A stretch of 64,000 nucleotides of DNA, taken from contig NZ_VLNV01000003.1 in the NCBI RefSeq assembly GCF_009765215.1, positions 186,001 through 250,000 of the forward strand, read 5' to 3'. Of this stretch, positions 26,122 through 34,749 are shown piece by piece. A model generated the notes under the pieces. It did not search any database. It was not told where the DNA came from and was given only the letters and a program-made list of their open reading frames with translations. The position numbers and the translations under genes are program-made. Positions within the stretch are counted from its first letter, which is position 1. Every line of letters begins with the position of its first letter. Source of the DNA: Lysobacter prati (GTDB lineage Bacteria; Pseudomonadota; Gammaproteobacteria; Xanthomonadales; Xanthomonadaceae).

Positions 26122-26769
26122 TCAGCGCCCCAGCTGGCGGTCGTGCAGGCGCGACCACAGCAGCAGCGACACGATTGCCCCGCACAGGCACAGGAACATG
26201 TCCCACTGCGTGTCCCAGACATCACCCTGGGTGGCGAGGAACGCGTCGGCGTCGGCACCGAACAGCAGAGCCGCCCACCATTCGATCAGCTCGAACAGCG
26301 CGCTGAAGCTCAGCGCCGACGCCAGCACCAGATAGACCAGCCAACCGCCACGCCGCAACGGCGTGCAGCGCAGCAGTAGTTCGCGGGCGAGGATGGCCGG
26401 TACGAAGCCCTGCATCAGATGGCCGACGCGGTCCCAGGGATTACGCGAGAAGCCGAACAGGTCGCGCAACCAGAACCCCAGCGGCGTTTCGGCGTAGGTG
26501 TAGGCGCCGCCGTAGATCAGCACGAGCGCGTGCGCGGCGAGCAGCCAGCACAGCAGGCGCGTCAGCGGGAACCTGCCCCAGGCCAGCATCACCACCGGCA
26601 GGCCGACGATCACCCACACCACTTCCATGAACCAGGTCAGCCGGTCCTTCGGCGCGATGGCCGACCAGAGCAGGGCGCCAACGACCAGGGCGATCAGTCC
26701 CCAGCCTTCTCTGCGCGTGGGCGGTTGCGCGATGTGGTCGGCGGGCAGGAAAGCAACAGCTGACGTCAT
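26122..26769 (-). CDS. DUF2238 (YjdF-like) inner-membrane protein
   Basis: 215 residues with about six membrane spans. Signature segments of the family are present: YAETPLGFWLRDLFGFSRNPWDRVGHLMQGFVPAILARE, SFSALFELIEWWAALLFG and the C-terminal GDVWDTQWDMFLCLCGA. A GGAGG Shine-Dalgarno lies upstream of ATG 26769, with a TATGCT -10-like box some 25 bases further up. The biochemical role of the family is not known to me. Confidence 0.88.
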   Translation of the reverse strand: MTSAVAFLPADHIAQPPTRREGWGLIALVVGALLWSAIAPKDRLTWFMEVVWVIVGLPVVMLAWGRFPLTRLLCWLLAAHALVLIYGGAYTYAETPLGFWLRDLFGFSRNPWDRVGHLMQGFVPAILARELLLRCTPLRRGGWLVYLVLASALSFSALFELIEWWAALLFGADADAFLATQGDVWDTQWDMFLCLCGAIVSLLLWSRLHDRQLGR

Positions 26770-26869
26770 GGCGGTCCTCCGGTGCGGCCGAGCATAGCCC
26801 GGCCGGCATTTGGCCCGACAGGCCCGCGGTGCTAGCGTCGCGGCCTGACATCAGGAACCGGATCCGGAC

Positions 26870-28573
26870 ATGCGCACTGCCGCGTTGCTAAGCCTCTCCT
26901 TGTTGCTGGTTGCCTGCCAGCGCGAAACCAGCGCGCCCGGCGCGCCGACCGCGCCGGTCGCCCAGAAGGAAACCTATGACGCCTCGGCCGGCGCCGACGC
27001 GCGTCGTATCGAAGCCGACGTGCGCTTCCTCGCCGACGATCTGCTGGAAGGCCGCGAGGCCGGCACCCGCGGCTATGACCTGGCGTCGCTGTACGTCGCG
27101 CAGCGCATGCGCGCAACGGGACTGGCACCGGCGGGCGACGAAGGCAGCTATTTCCAGCGCGTGCCGATGCTGCGAGGCGTGATCCAGGCCGAAGGCAACG
27201 AGCTGGTGATCAACCGCGACGGCCGCAGCCTTGCACTGGCGTTCCGCGAACAGTTCCTGCCGAACGTCAACTACAACGAAGCTGACGCACACGTGGAAGC
27301 GCAACCGGTGTTCGTGGGGCAGGGCGTGTACGCGCCCGAGCTCGACCACGACGATTTCGCCGGGGTCGACGTCAAGGGCAAGGTCGCGGTGTTGTTCAAC
27401 GGTGCGCCGGCGCGCTTCGACAACGATCGGCGCGCCTTCTATTCCTCCAGTCGCACCAAGGCCGAGGAACTGGTCCGCCGCGGCGCCGTCGGCGTGATCG
27501 TGGTGCAGAGCGACGAGGACGAGAAGAAGCGGCCGTGGACGCGCGCGGCCAGCAACTGGAACCGCCCGGGCATGCGCCTGCGCGGCAGCGACGGCAAGGG
27601 CATCGACACCTGGCCGCAGTTGAAGGTCGCCGCCATGATCAGCGCCGCCAGCGCCGATGCCTTGCTGTCGGCCAACGGCCGCACCGCCAAGGGCCTGTTC
27701 CAGGACCTGCGCGATGGCAAGCTGCGCGCGTTCGAACTGCCGGGCACGGTCAAGCTGGCGGCGCGCATGGAGATCACGCCGGTGGACTCACGCAATGTCG
27801 TCGGCCGTATCGACGGCACTGACGCGGCGAAGAAGTCCGAGTACGTGGCGTTCAGCGCCCACCTCGACCACGTCGGCATCGGCGCGCCGGTCAACGGCGA
27901 CGCGATCTACAACGGCGCGCTCGACAACGCGCTTGGCATCGCGGTGATGCTGGAGGCCGCCAACCGCATCGCCCACGCGCCGGAACCGACGCAGCGCTCG
28001 CTGCTGTTCGTCGCCGTGACCGCCGAGGAGAAGGGCCTGCTGGGCGCCGAGTGGTTCGCCCGCAATCCGACCGTTCCGCGCGAGTCGCTGGTGGCCAACG
28101 TCAACATGGACATGCCGATGCTGCTGGCGCCGACCGCCGACGTCGTGCCGATCGGCATCGAGCACTCCAGCCTGCAGGCGCTGGTGCAACAGGCGGCCAA
28201 GGAAGTCGGCGTCGACCTGTCGCCGGATCCGTCGCCGGAAGAGGTGGTGTTCGTGCGCAGTGACCAGTACGCCTTCATCCGCGCCGGCGTGCCGGCGGTG
28301 TATCTGGATGGCGGCTACAAGGGCCCAGACGGCGCGGGCGAGGCCGCGCAGAAGATCCAGGAGGAGTTCCTGAGCCAGCGTTATCACCAGCCCGGCGACG
28401 ACGTGAACCAACCGATCCAGTACGCCGACGCGGCGCGACTGGCCCGGCTCAATGCCCGCATCGGCACCCTGATCGCCGACGCGCCGCAGCGTCCGGTCTG
28501 GAAGTCGGGCGACTTCTTCGGCGAGCGTTTCGGCCGCAAGGCCGCCGCCAAGGCGGAGGCGCACGCGCAATGA
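26870..28573 (+). CDS. M28-family zinc metallopeptidase lipoprotein with PA domain
   Basis: 567 residues. Lipobox LLVAC puts the lipidated residue at Cys16. A PA-like insert (about 140-250) sits within the peptidase. Zinc-site residues of M28 are all visible: His/Asp in SAHLDHVG, Asp in GALDNALGIA, Glu-Glu in VTAEEKGLLGAEWF, Asp in NVNMDMPM and the distal His in RYHQPGDD. It probably acts as an aminopeptidase in the periplasm or at the outer membrane. The next gene starts within its last codon (ATGA, 28570), so the two are co-translated. Confidence 0.93.
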   Translation: MRTAALLSLSLLLVACQRETSAPGAPTAPVAQKETYDASAGADARRIEADVRFLADDLLEGREAGTRGYDLASLYVAQRMRATGLAPAGDEGSYFQRVPMLRGVIQAEGNELVINRDGRSLALAFREQFLPNVNYNEADAHVEAQPVFVGQGVYAPELDHDDFAGVDVKGKVAVLFNGAPARFDNDRRAFYSSSRTKAEELVRRGAVGVIVVQSDEDEKKRPWTRAASNWNRPGMRLRGSDGKGIDTWPQLKVAAMISAASADALLSANGRTAKGLFQDLRDGKLRAFELPGTVKLAARMEITPVDSRNVVGRIDGTDAAKKSEYVAFSAHLDHVGIGAPVNGDAIYNGALDNALGIAVMLEAANRIAHAPEPTQRSLLFVAVTAEEKGLLGAEWFARNPTVPRESLVANVNMDMPMLLAPTADVVPIGIEHSSLQALVQQAAKEVGVDLSPDPSPEEVVFVRSDQYAFIRAGVPAVYLDGGYKGPDGAGEAAQKIQEEFLSQRYHQPGDDVNQPIQYADAARLARLNARIGTLIADAPQRPVWKSGDFFGERFGRKAAAKAEAHAQ

Positions 28574-29259
28574 AGACGCTGGGCCTGATCGGCGGCATGA
28601 GCTGGGAATCGACGGTGCCGTACTACCGGTTGATCAACCAGACCGTGAAGCAGCAGCTGGGCGGCCTGCATTCGGCGCGGCTGATCCTGTACAGCGTCGA
28701 TTTCGCCGAGATCGAACGCCTGCAGATGAGCGGCGACTGGGACACCGCTGGCCAGGTGTTGGCCGACGCCGGACGCGCACTGCGCGCCGGCGGCGCCGAG
28801 CTGCTGGTGATCTGCACCAACACCATGCACAAGGTCGCCGACGCGGTGGAAGCCGCCAGCGGCCTGCCGTTGCTCCATATCGCCGACGCCACCGCCAACG
28901 AGATCCGCGCCCGGGGCCTGCAGCGGGTGGGCCTGCTTGGCACCCGTTTCACGATGGAGCAGGACTTCTACCGCCAGCGCCTGGTCGGCCACGGCCTTGA
29001 GGTGCTGGTGCCGGAAGCCGACGACCGTGGCATCGTCCACCGCGTGATCTACGACGAACTGTGCCTTGGCCAGGTCCGCGACGACTCGCGCGCGGAGTAC
29101 CGCAGGATCATCGCCGACCTGGTCGCGCGCGGCGCACAGGGCGTGATCCTGGGCTGCACCGAGATCGGACTGCTGGTCGGCGACGACGACGCCAGCGTGC
29201 CGTTGTTCGACACGGCGGCGCTGCACGCGCGGCATGCGGCGCTGGCAGCGCTGGCCTGA
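28570..29259 (+). CDS. Aspartate/glutamate racemase family protein (YgeA-like)
   Basis: 229 residues, PLP-independent racemase fold with two catalytic Cys: Cys82 in LLVICTNTMHKVAD and Cys196 in GVILGCTEIGLL. The N-terminus KTLGLIGGMSWESTVPYYR and the DFAEIERLQ segment are typical of YgeA-type broad-specificity amino-acid racemases. Overlaps the M28 peptidase by four bases, hinting at peptide or D-amino-acid salvage; this is inference from context. Confidence 0.92.
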   Translation: MKTLGLIGGMSWESTVPYYRLINQTVKQQLGGLHSARLILYSVDFAEIERLQMSGDWDTAGQVLADAGRALRAGGAELLVICTNTMHKVADAVEAASGLPLLHIADATANEIRARGLQRVGLLGTRFTMEQDFYRQRLVGHGLEVLVPEADDRGIVHRVIYDELCLGQVRDDSRAEYRRIIADLVARGAQGVILGCTEIGLLVGDDDASVPLFDTAALHARHAALAALA

Positions 29260-29362
29260 ACACATCGGCCTTGCAGGCGGGATGACGGTGACCTTCGGCC
29301 GATGCCCGGTCAGAGGGCACGGCTAAACTCGCCGCTTTCATACCCCCTCGCAGGATGCCGTC

Positions 29363-30382
29363 ATGTCCCAGTGGTACTTCGTCCAAGCCGGTAGCACGCA
29401 GCGCATCGGTCCGCTCGACCCTGCCGCCGCGCAGGCGCACGCGCGCCGCAATCCCAACGACCTGTGCTGGCGCGAGGGTATGGCCGGCTGGCAGGCGGTG
29501 AAGTCGGTGCCCGAGTTCGCTGAGTCGTCCGGTACCACGACCGCGCACCTGCCGCCGTCGCCGCCACCGTCGCGCGGACGCAGCGACGACATCGACTACC
29601 GCATCGTCGGCAACGACATGCAGTTCGTCGAGGTCGAGCTCGACCCGGGCGAAAGCGCCATTGCCGAAGCCGGCGCGCTGATGTACAAGGACGCCTCGAT
29701 CCAGATGGACACGGTGTTCGGCGACGGACGCCAGAGCGGCCAGGGCGGCGGCCTGATGGACAAGCTGATGTCGGCCGGCAAGCGCGTGCTGACCGGCGAG
29801 GGTCTGTTCACCACGGTGTTCACCCACGCCGGCAACGGCAAGGCGCGCGTCGCGTTCGCCGCGCCGTACCCGGGCACGGTGCTGGCGATGAAACTCGACG
29901 AGCATGGCGGCCGCCTGATCTGCCAGAAGGACAGCTTCCTGGCCGGCGCGCGCGGCGTCACCGTCGGTATCTACTTCCAGCGCAAGATTCTCACCGGCCT
30001 GTTCGGCGGCGAGGGTTTCATCATGCAGAAGCTCGAGGGCGACGGCTGGGTGTTCGTCCATGCCGGCGGCACCGTGGTCGAGCGCGAGCTGCGCGCCGGC
30101 GAGCGGCTGGATGTCGACACCGGCTGCGTGATGGCCTTCCACGACAGCGTGCAGATGGACGTGCGCGCGGTCGGTGGCATCAAGAGCATGCTGTTCGGCG
30201 GCGAGGGCATGTTCCTGGCAACGCTGACCGGCCCGGGCAAGGTCTGGCTGCAGTCGCTGCCGTTCTCGCGCATGGCCGGCCGGATGCTGGCGGCGGCGCC
30301 GCAAGGTGGCGGGCAGAATCGTGGCGAGGGCTCAGTTCTGGGTGGCCTCGGTCGCATCCTCGACGGCGACAATGGCTTCTGA
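29363..30382 (+). CDS. TIGR00266/AIM24 family protein with N-terminal GYF_2 domain
   Basis: 339 residues in two parts: a GYF_2-like domain (about 1-50, WYFVQAGSTQRIGPLD...CWREGMAGWQAVKSVPEF), a Pro/Ser linker (55-72), then the AIM24/TIGR00266 beta-helix domain (about 75-310, with FVEVELDPGESAIAEAGALMYKD, FTHAGNGKARVAFAAPYPG and WVFVHAGGTVVERELRAGE). An AGGA Shine-Dalgarno lies before ATG 29363, and a TAAACT -10-like box is near 29323. Biochemical function of the family is unknown. Confidence 0.9.
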   Translation: MSQWYFVQAGSTQRIGPLDPAAAQAHARRNPNDLCWREGMAGWQAVKSVPEFAESSGTTTAHLPPSPPPSRGRSDDIDYRIVGNDMQFVEVELDPGESAIAEAGALMYKDASIQMDTVFGDGRQSGQGGGLMDKLMSAGKRVLTGEGLFTTVFTHAGNGKARVAFAAPYPGTVLAMKLDEHGGRLICQKDSFLAGARGVTVGIYFQRKILTGLFGGEGFIMQKLEGDGWVFVHAGGTVVERELRAGERLDVDTGCVMAFHDSVQMDVRAVGGIKSMLFGGEGMFLATLTGPGKVWLQSLPFSRMAGRMLAAAPQGGGQNRGEGSVLGGLGRILDGDNGF

Positions 30383-30494
30383 AGCCGGTCGCGAGATGGC
30401 GGGTAAATGGTTGCTACCGCAGTCCGATTTCCCCCGCCTCCCCGCGTGTATGCTGCGCCGCTGATCGCCCGAGTCGCCGAGCCAACTGTTCCCC

Positions 30495-31550
30495 ATGAAG
30501 CCGTCCACCGCCCTGCGCCCGCTGCTGCTGGCCTCCATCGCCGTCCTGCTCGCTGCCTGCGGGGGTGGTGAGGCGGTCAAGCCGACGCCGCCGCCGGTGG
30601 TGGTCGCGCCGCCCGTGGTGCCGCCGCCGAAGATCCGGATTGGCGTGGCCCTCGGCGGCGGTGCGGCCAAGGGCTTCGCCCATATCGGCGTGATCAAGAT
30701 GCTGGAAGCCAACGGCTTCCAGCCCGAGGTCGTGTCCGGTACCAGCGCCGGCAGTGTGGTCGGTGCGATGTACGCCAGCGGCATGGATGCGTTCGCCATG
30801 CAGAAGCAGGCCTTCGCCCTCGACGAGGCACAGATCCGCGACTACAGCCTGTTCTCCGGCGGCGTGGTGAAGGGCCAGAAGCTGCAGGACTACGTCAACC
30901 AGCAGGTCGGACAGAAGACGATCCAGCAGATGCGCAAGCCGTTCGCGGCGGTCGCCACGCAGCTGGAAACCGGCGATCGCACGGTGTTCGTGCGCGGCAA
31001 CACCGGCCAGGCGGTGCGTGCATCGAGCAGCATCCCCGGCGTATTCGAGCCGGTGGTCATCGGCCAGTACCACTATGTCGACGGTGGCGTGGTCAGTCCG
31101 GTGCCGGTGGATGCGGCGCGCATGCTCGGCGCCGACTTCGTCATTGCCGTGGACATTTCCAGCAAGGCCAGCGGCAAGAACCCGGGCAGCGTGCTGGGCA
31201 ACATCAACCAGTCGATCACGATCATGGGCCAGCGCCTGGGCCAGCAGGAGCTGGCGCGCGCCGACGTCGTCATCCGCCCGAGCGTGAGCGAGATCGGCCC
31301 GGCCGATTTCGAACAGCGCAACAACGCGATCATGGAAGGCGAGCGCGCGACGCTGTCGATGATTCCGCAGATCCGCCAGAAGCTGGCGCAGATGCAGCGC
31401 GCGCGCGTTGCCGCGCAGGCGGCGAAGGTGCCGGTGGTGGCGCCAACCCCGGTGAAAATCGATCCGGAATGCGAGAAGCAGGGCTTCCGTATTGGCAGCC
31501 TGTTCGGCCGCGACGACAAGTGCGAGGCGGCGCAGGCATCAGCGCCCTGA
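30495..31550 (+). CDS. Patatin-like phospholipase lipoprotein (RssA-like)
   Basis: 351 residues. Lipobox VLLAAC gives Cys22, followed by a Pro/Val-rich linker (30-46). The patatin domain (about 47-300) has the oxyanion loop LGGGAAKGFAHIG (53-65), the nucleophile elbow GTSAG (Ser84) and the catalytic Asp in YVDGGVVSPVPVD. The C-terminal region ends with two Cys (DPECEKQGF, RDDKCEAA) that could form a disulfide. An acyl hydrolase anchored in the envelope; substrate unknown. Confidence 0.93.
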   Translation: MKPSTALRPLLLASIAVLLAACGGGEAVKPTPPPVVVAPPVVPPPKIRIGVALGGGAAKGFAHIGVIKMLEANGFQPEVVSGTSAGSVVGAMYASGMDAFAMQKQAFALDEAQIRDYSLFSGGVVKGQKLQDYVNQQVGQKTIQQMRKPFAAVATQLETGDRTVFVRGNTGQAVRASSSIPGVFEPVVIGQYHYVDGGVVSPVPVDAARMLGADFVIAVDISSKASGKNPGSVLGNINQSITIMGQRLGQQELARADVVIRPSVSEIGPADFEQRNNAIMEGERATLSMIPQIRQKLAQMQRARVAAQAAKVPVVAPTPVKIDPECEKQGFRIGSLFGRDDKCEAAQASAP

Positions 31551-31554
31551 GCGC

Positions 31555-32694
31555 TTAAGCCGCCTCTTGCCGGACCAGCGGCGCCAGCTTGCGCGGCCGG
31601 CTCGGCCAGGCGTGACGCAGGATCCGCCAGATCACCTCGCCGAACTGCTTGGGCAGCGAGCCGGTATTGTAGTGCTGGCCGTAGCGCGCGCAGATCTCGC
31701 GCACTTCGACCGCCATCTGCGAGTAGCGGTTGGCCGGCACGTCCGGGTAGAAGTGGTGCTCGATCTGGTGGCTCAGGTTGCCCGACATCACGTTGAGCAG
31801 GCGACCACCGGCGATGTTCGACGAGCCGCGCAGCTGGCGCAGGTACCAGTGGCCGCGCGATTCGTTGCGCACTGATTCCTTCGGGAAGGTTTCCGCGTCC
31901 TCGGTGAAGTGGCCGCAGAAGATGATCATGTAGGTCCACAGGTTGCGCAGGACGTTGGCCACCACATTGCCCAGCAGCACCGGCAGGAAGAACGGACCGG
32001 CCAGCAGCGGGAACACGAGGTAGTCCTTGACCACCTGGCGGCCCATCTTGCGTGCGACCGGGCGCAGTGCCTTGCGCATCTGCGCGTGGGTGGTCTTGCC
32101 GGCGAGCCAGCGGCCGACCTTCAGGTCCTGTATTGCCACGCCCCACTCGAACAGCAGCGCGAACACCACCGCCACGATCGGCTGCACCAGGTAGAACGGG
32201 CGCCAGCGCTGCTCGGGGAAGATCCGCAGCAGGCCATAGCCGATGTCGTCGTCCATGCCGCGCACGTTGGTGTACGTGTGGTGCTTGTAGTTGTGGGTCT
32301 TGCGCCAGTTGTCGCTGGTGCCGGCGATGTCCCATTCGTAGGTCTTGCCATCGAGATGGGGGTCGCGCATCCAGTCGTACTGGCCGTGCATGACGTTGTG
32401 GCCCAGCTCCATGTTCTCCAGGATCTTGGCCAGCGCCAGCAGCAGCGTGCCGGCGATGCAGCCCGGCCAGAACAGCGCCGGCAGCAGCGTGCTGCCGAGG
32501 ATCGCGCCGGCGAACAGCACCAGGCGACCGGCGACGCCGATGTAGCGCACGGCCTTGACGATGTTGCGGATGTAGTCGGCGTCGCGCTGGCCGATCGTGG
32601 CGACGGTGCGCGCACGCAGGGCGTCGAGCTCCTCGCCGAAACGGTCGAGTTCGGACGGCGTCAGCGGGCGGTTGCGTAAAGTCGAGGCGGTCAT
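31555..32694 (-). CDS. Membrane fatty-acid (acyl-CoA) desaturase, DesB-like
   Basis: 379 residues, integral-membrane di-iron desaturase. The three histidine boxes are clear: HNVMH, HNYKHH (NYKHHTYTN) and HQIEHHFYP. Several membrane spans lie between them. Start ATG 32694, eight bases after the reductase stop. The gene order TetR // ferredoxin reductase - desaturase matches the Pseudomonas DesT-DesC-DesB unit, in which the enzyme inserts a delta-9 double bond into acyl-CoA using electrons from the reductase. Regiospecificity cannot be read here. Confidence 0.92.
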   Translation of the reverse strand: MTASTLRNRPLTPSELDRFGEELDALRARTVATIGQRDADYIRNIVKAVRYIGVAGRLVLFAGAILGSTLLPALFWPGCIAGTLLLALAKILENMELGHNVMHGQYDWMRDPHLDGKTYEWDIAGTSDNWRKTHNYKHHTYTNVRGMDDDIGYGLLRIFPEQRWRPFYLVQPIVAVVFALLFEWGVAIQDLKVGRWLAGKTTHAQMRKALRPVARKMGRQVVKDYLVFPLLAGPFFLPVLLGNVVANVLRNLWTYMIIFCGHFTEDAETFPKESVRNESRGHWYLRQLRGSSNIAGGRLLNVMSGNLSHQIEHHFYPDVPANRYSQMAVEVREICARYGQHYNTGSLPKQFGEVIWRILRHAWPSRPRKLAPLVRQEAA

Positions 32695-32702
32695 TCGATC
32701 GC

Positions 32703-33821
32703 TCACAGGTCGAGTACGAGGTCGCTGGTGGCGGCGTTGACGCACAGCCTCAGCGCGGACACCGGTTCGCCGACGGCATCGCCGGTATGCAGGTGGCGGG
32801 TGGTGCCGGAAACCTTGCCGCAGGCGCAGGTGTTGCAGATGCCCATGCGGCAGCCGCTGGCCAGCTTGAGACCCTGGCCTTCCAGCGCGGTCAGCAGCGA
32901 CTGTCCGCGCGGCACGCTCAGGGTGCGGCCGCTGGCAGCGAGGGTGACTTCGACATGGCCTTCTGCCTCCATTGCGATGTCGCGCGGCGGCGGCGTGAAT
33001 GCCTCGGCGCTGAAGCTGCGTGCGGTCGGTGCGACCAGTGCGCGTGCGCTGTCGACGAATCCGCCCGGGCCGCAGGCATACACACCGAGCTGGTCGAGGT
33101 CGGGAACGAGATCCGACAGCAGTGCGCTGCCGATGCGTCCACCGTGCTCACCCTCGGCCAGTTCGCTCTCGCGGGTCAGGACGAAGTGCACGTTGAATTG
33201 CGGGTAGCGCTGCGCCAGCGCGCGCAGCTCGTCGACGAAGCACAGCTCGTCGCGGCTGCGTGCCCAGTAAAGCAACGTCAGCGCCGTCGGCATGCCCTTC
33301 GCTGCATGCGCGCGAAGCAGTGCCATCAACGGCGTGATGCCGCTGCCGGCGGCAAGGAACAACCACGCGCCCTCGGCGCCCTTCGCCCAAGTCATCTCGC
33401 CGAAGGCCTGGCCGAGATCGACCACGTCGCCGACGCGCGCGTCCTGGCAAAGATGACGACTCAGGCGGCCGCCTTCGATGTGCTTGACCGTCACCGCGAT
33501 GCGGCCGTCGGCGCGCGGGGCGTCGCTGAGGCTGTAGCTGCGGGTCATGCGCACGCCGTCGATTTCCACGCCCAGGTTGACGTGCTGGCCGGGCTGGAAG
33601 CCGCGCCAGTGGCGATTGGGTTGCAGCAGCAGGGTGACTGCATCGCGCGACTGGGCCTGGCGGGAAACAATCCGCGCCAGCGGGCGGTTCCAGGACCAGG
33701 TCGGGTGCAGGTGCGAGGCCCAGAAATCGAAGATATCCGGGGCGACCCAGGTGCGCAGCAGCGACAGCGGACTTCTCGCGCGGGCGGCTCGGGGGGGCCG
33801 GGGGCGGGTGACAGCGTTCAT
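32703..33821 (-). CDS. Ferredoxin reductase with C-terminal 2Fe-2S domain, DesC-like
   Basis: 372 residues, the electron donor of the neighbouring desaturase. An FAD-binding barrel (GFQPGQHVNLGVEI, RSYSLSDAP), an NAD-binding domain (FLAAGSGITPLMALLRAH, GVYACGPGGFVD) and a plant-type ferredoxin domain with CX4CX2C (GCRMGICNTCACG) plus a fourth Cys about 30 residues later (LRLCVN). Start at ATG 33821; the longer open frame to 34226 is antisense to the regulator. TATAGT lies six bases before the ATG, without Shine-Dalgarno. Confidence 0.93.
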   Translation of the reverse strand: MNAVTRPRPPRAARARSPLSLLRTWVAPDIFDFWASHLHPTWSWNRPLARIVSRQAQSRDAVTLLLQPNRHWRGFQPGQHVNLGVEIDGVRMTRSYSLSDAPRADGRIAVTVKHIEGGRLSRHLCQDARVGDVVDLGQAFGEMTWAKGAEGAWLFLAAGSGITPLMALLRAHAAKGMPTALTLLYWARSRDELCFVDELRALAQRYPQFNVHFVLTRESELAEGEHGGRIGSALLSDLVPDLDQLGVYACGPGGFVDSARALVAPTARSFSAEAFTPPPRDIAMEAEGHVEVTLAASGRTLSVPRGQSLLTALEGQGLKLASGCRMGICNTCACGKVSGTTRHLHTGDAVGEPVSALRLCVNAATSDLVLDL

Positions 33822-33827
33822 GGGCCC

Positions 33828-33874
33828 ACTATACAGGCACACATACAAGTGTGTATACACGTGTGCATTAATTG
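33828..33874. promoter_or_regulatory. Divergent desaturase/TetR operator region with overlapping palindromes
   Basis: Between the divergent starts (33821 minus, 33884 plus) lie CACAC-N6-GTGTG (33838-33853), the perfect GTGTATACAC (33851-33860) and ACACGTGT (33857-33864), all overlapping. The reductase -10 TATAGT is at 33828-33833 on the minus strand. TetR proteins of the DesT type bind such dyads; the assignment of this site is inference. The sequence differs from the Pseudomonas DesT site as I remember it. Confidence 0.55.
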
Positions 33875-33883
33875 GTCCCGCGT

Positions 33884-34606
33884 ATGATGCCAGCTTCGAT
33901 GAGCCCAGCCGACTTCGTGATCCAACGTCCTGAACTGCCTGACCCCGGAACGGCCGCCAAGAGCGCGCCTGCCGAAGGCGCGCCCACCGAAGGCGATCAC
34001 GCGGCCGGTCGCAAGGCTTCGATTTCGCGCGAGGACATCCTCGCCGCGGCGTTGAAGCTGATCGGACCGCACCGCAGCGTCTCGACCTTGAGCCTGCGCG
34101 AGATCGCCCGCGAGGCCGGAATCGCGCCCAACAGCTTCTACCGCCAGTTCCGCGACACCGACGAGCTGGCGGTGGCGCTGATCGACCTGGCCGGCCGCTC
34201 CTTGCGCAAGATCGTGGGCGAGGCACGTTACCGGGCGAAGACCGACCGCAGCATCGTGCGCAGTTCGGTGGAAGCGTTCATGGAACAGGTCCGCGCCGAC
34301 GACAAGCTGCTGCACGTGCTGTTGCGCGAGGGCACGGTCGGCTCGGACGCCTTCAAACACGCGGTCGACCGCGAGCTGAACTTCTTCGAGGAAGAATTGC
34401 GGGTCGACCTGATCCGCCTGACCCGGGCCCAGGGCATCACCCTGCGCGAACCGGCCCTGGTGGCCAAGGCGATTACCCGTCTGGTCTTCGCCATGGGCGC
34501 GGCGGCAATGGATTCGCCGCCCGAGAAAGACCCGGAACTGATTCGCCAGCTGGCCATCATGGTTCAGATGATCATCGCCGGATCGCGGACGTTGGCGGCG
34601 AGTTAA
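33884..34606 (+). CDS. TetR-family regulator, DesT-like
   Basis: About 240 residues if started at ATG 33884 (33887 and 33899 are in-frame alternatives; none has a Shine-Dalgarno). A disordered Pro/Ala/Glu leader of about 45 residues precedes the TetR helix-turn-helix (about 50-95: SREDILAAALKLIGPHRSVSTLSLREIAREAGIAPNSFYRQFRDTDEL). The C-terminal domain (FFEEELRVDLIRLTRAQG) is like that of unsaturated fatty-acid regulators DesT/FabR. Divergent from the desaturase operon, so a probable repressor sensing acyl-CoA. Confidence 0.9.
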   Translation: MMPASMSPADFVIQRPELPDPGTAAKSAPAEGAPTEGDHAAGRKASISREDILAAALKLIGPHRSVSTLSLREIAREAGIAPNSFYRQFRDTDELAVALIDLAGRSLRKIVGEARYRAKTDRSIVRSSVEAFMEQVRADDKLLHVLLREGTVGSDAFKHAVDRELNFFEEELRVDLIRLTRAQGITLREPALVAKAITRLVFAMGAAAMDSPPEKDPELIRQLAIMVQMIIAGSRTLAAS

Positions 34607-34621
34607 CGGTAATTATTAAAG

Positions 34622-34727
34622 ACCGTTCATCCTGAGCGTAGCGAAGCGAAGTCGAAGGACCCGCCTGCGCGGCGACGTTCCCACCCTTCGACTTCGGCGC
34701 TGCGCGCCTACGCTCAGGGCGAACGGT
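34622..34727. repeat. Palindromic intergenic element, GTTCGTCCTGAGC family (copy 2)
   Basis: Arms ACCGTTCATCCTGAGCGTAG...TCGAAGGA (34622-34659) and CCTTCGACTTCG...CAGGGCGAACGGT (34685-34727) form a large imperfect inverted repeat between two convergent genes. The element is related to that at 8337-8434 with the arms in reverse order. Confidence 0.75.
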
Positions 34728-34749
34728 TACGGGGTCGATGCAAGAACGC

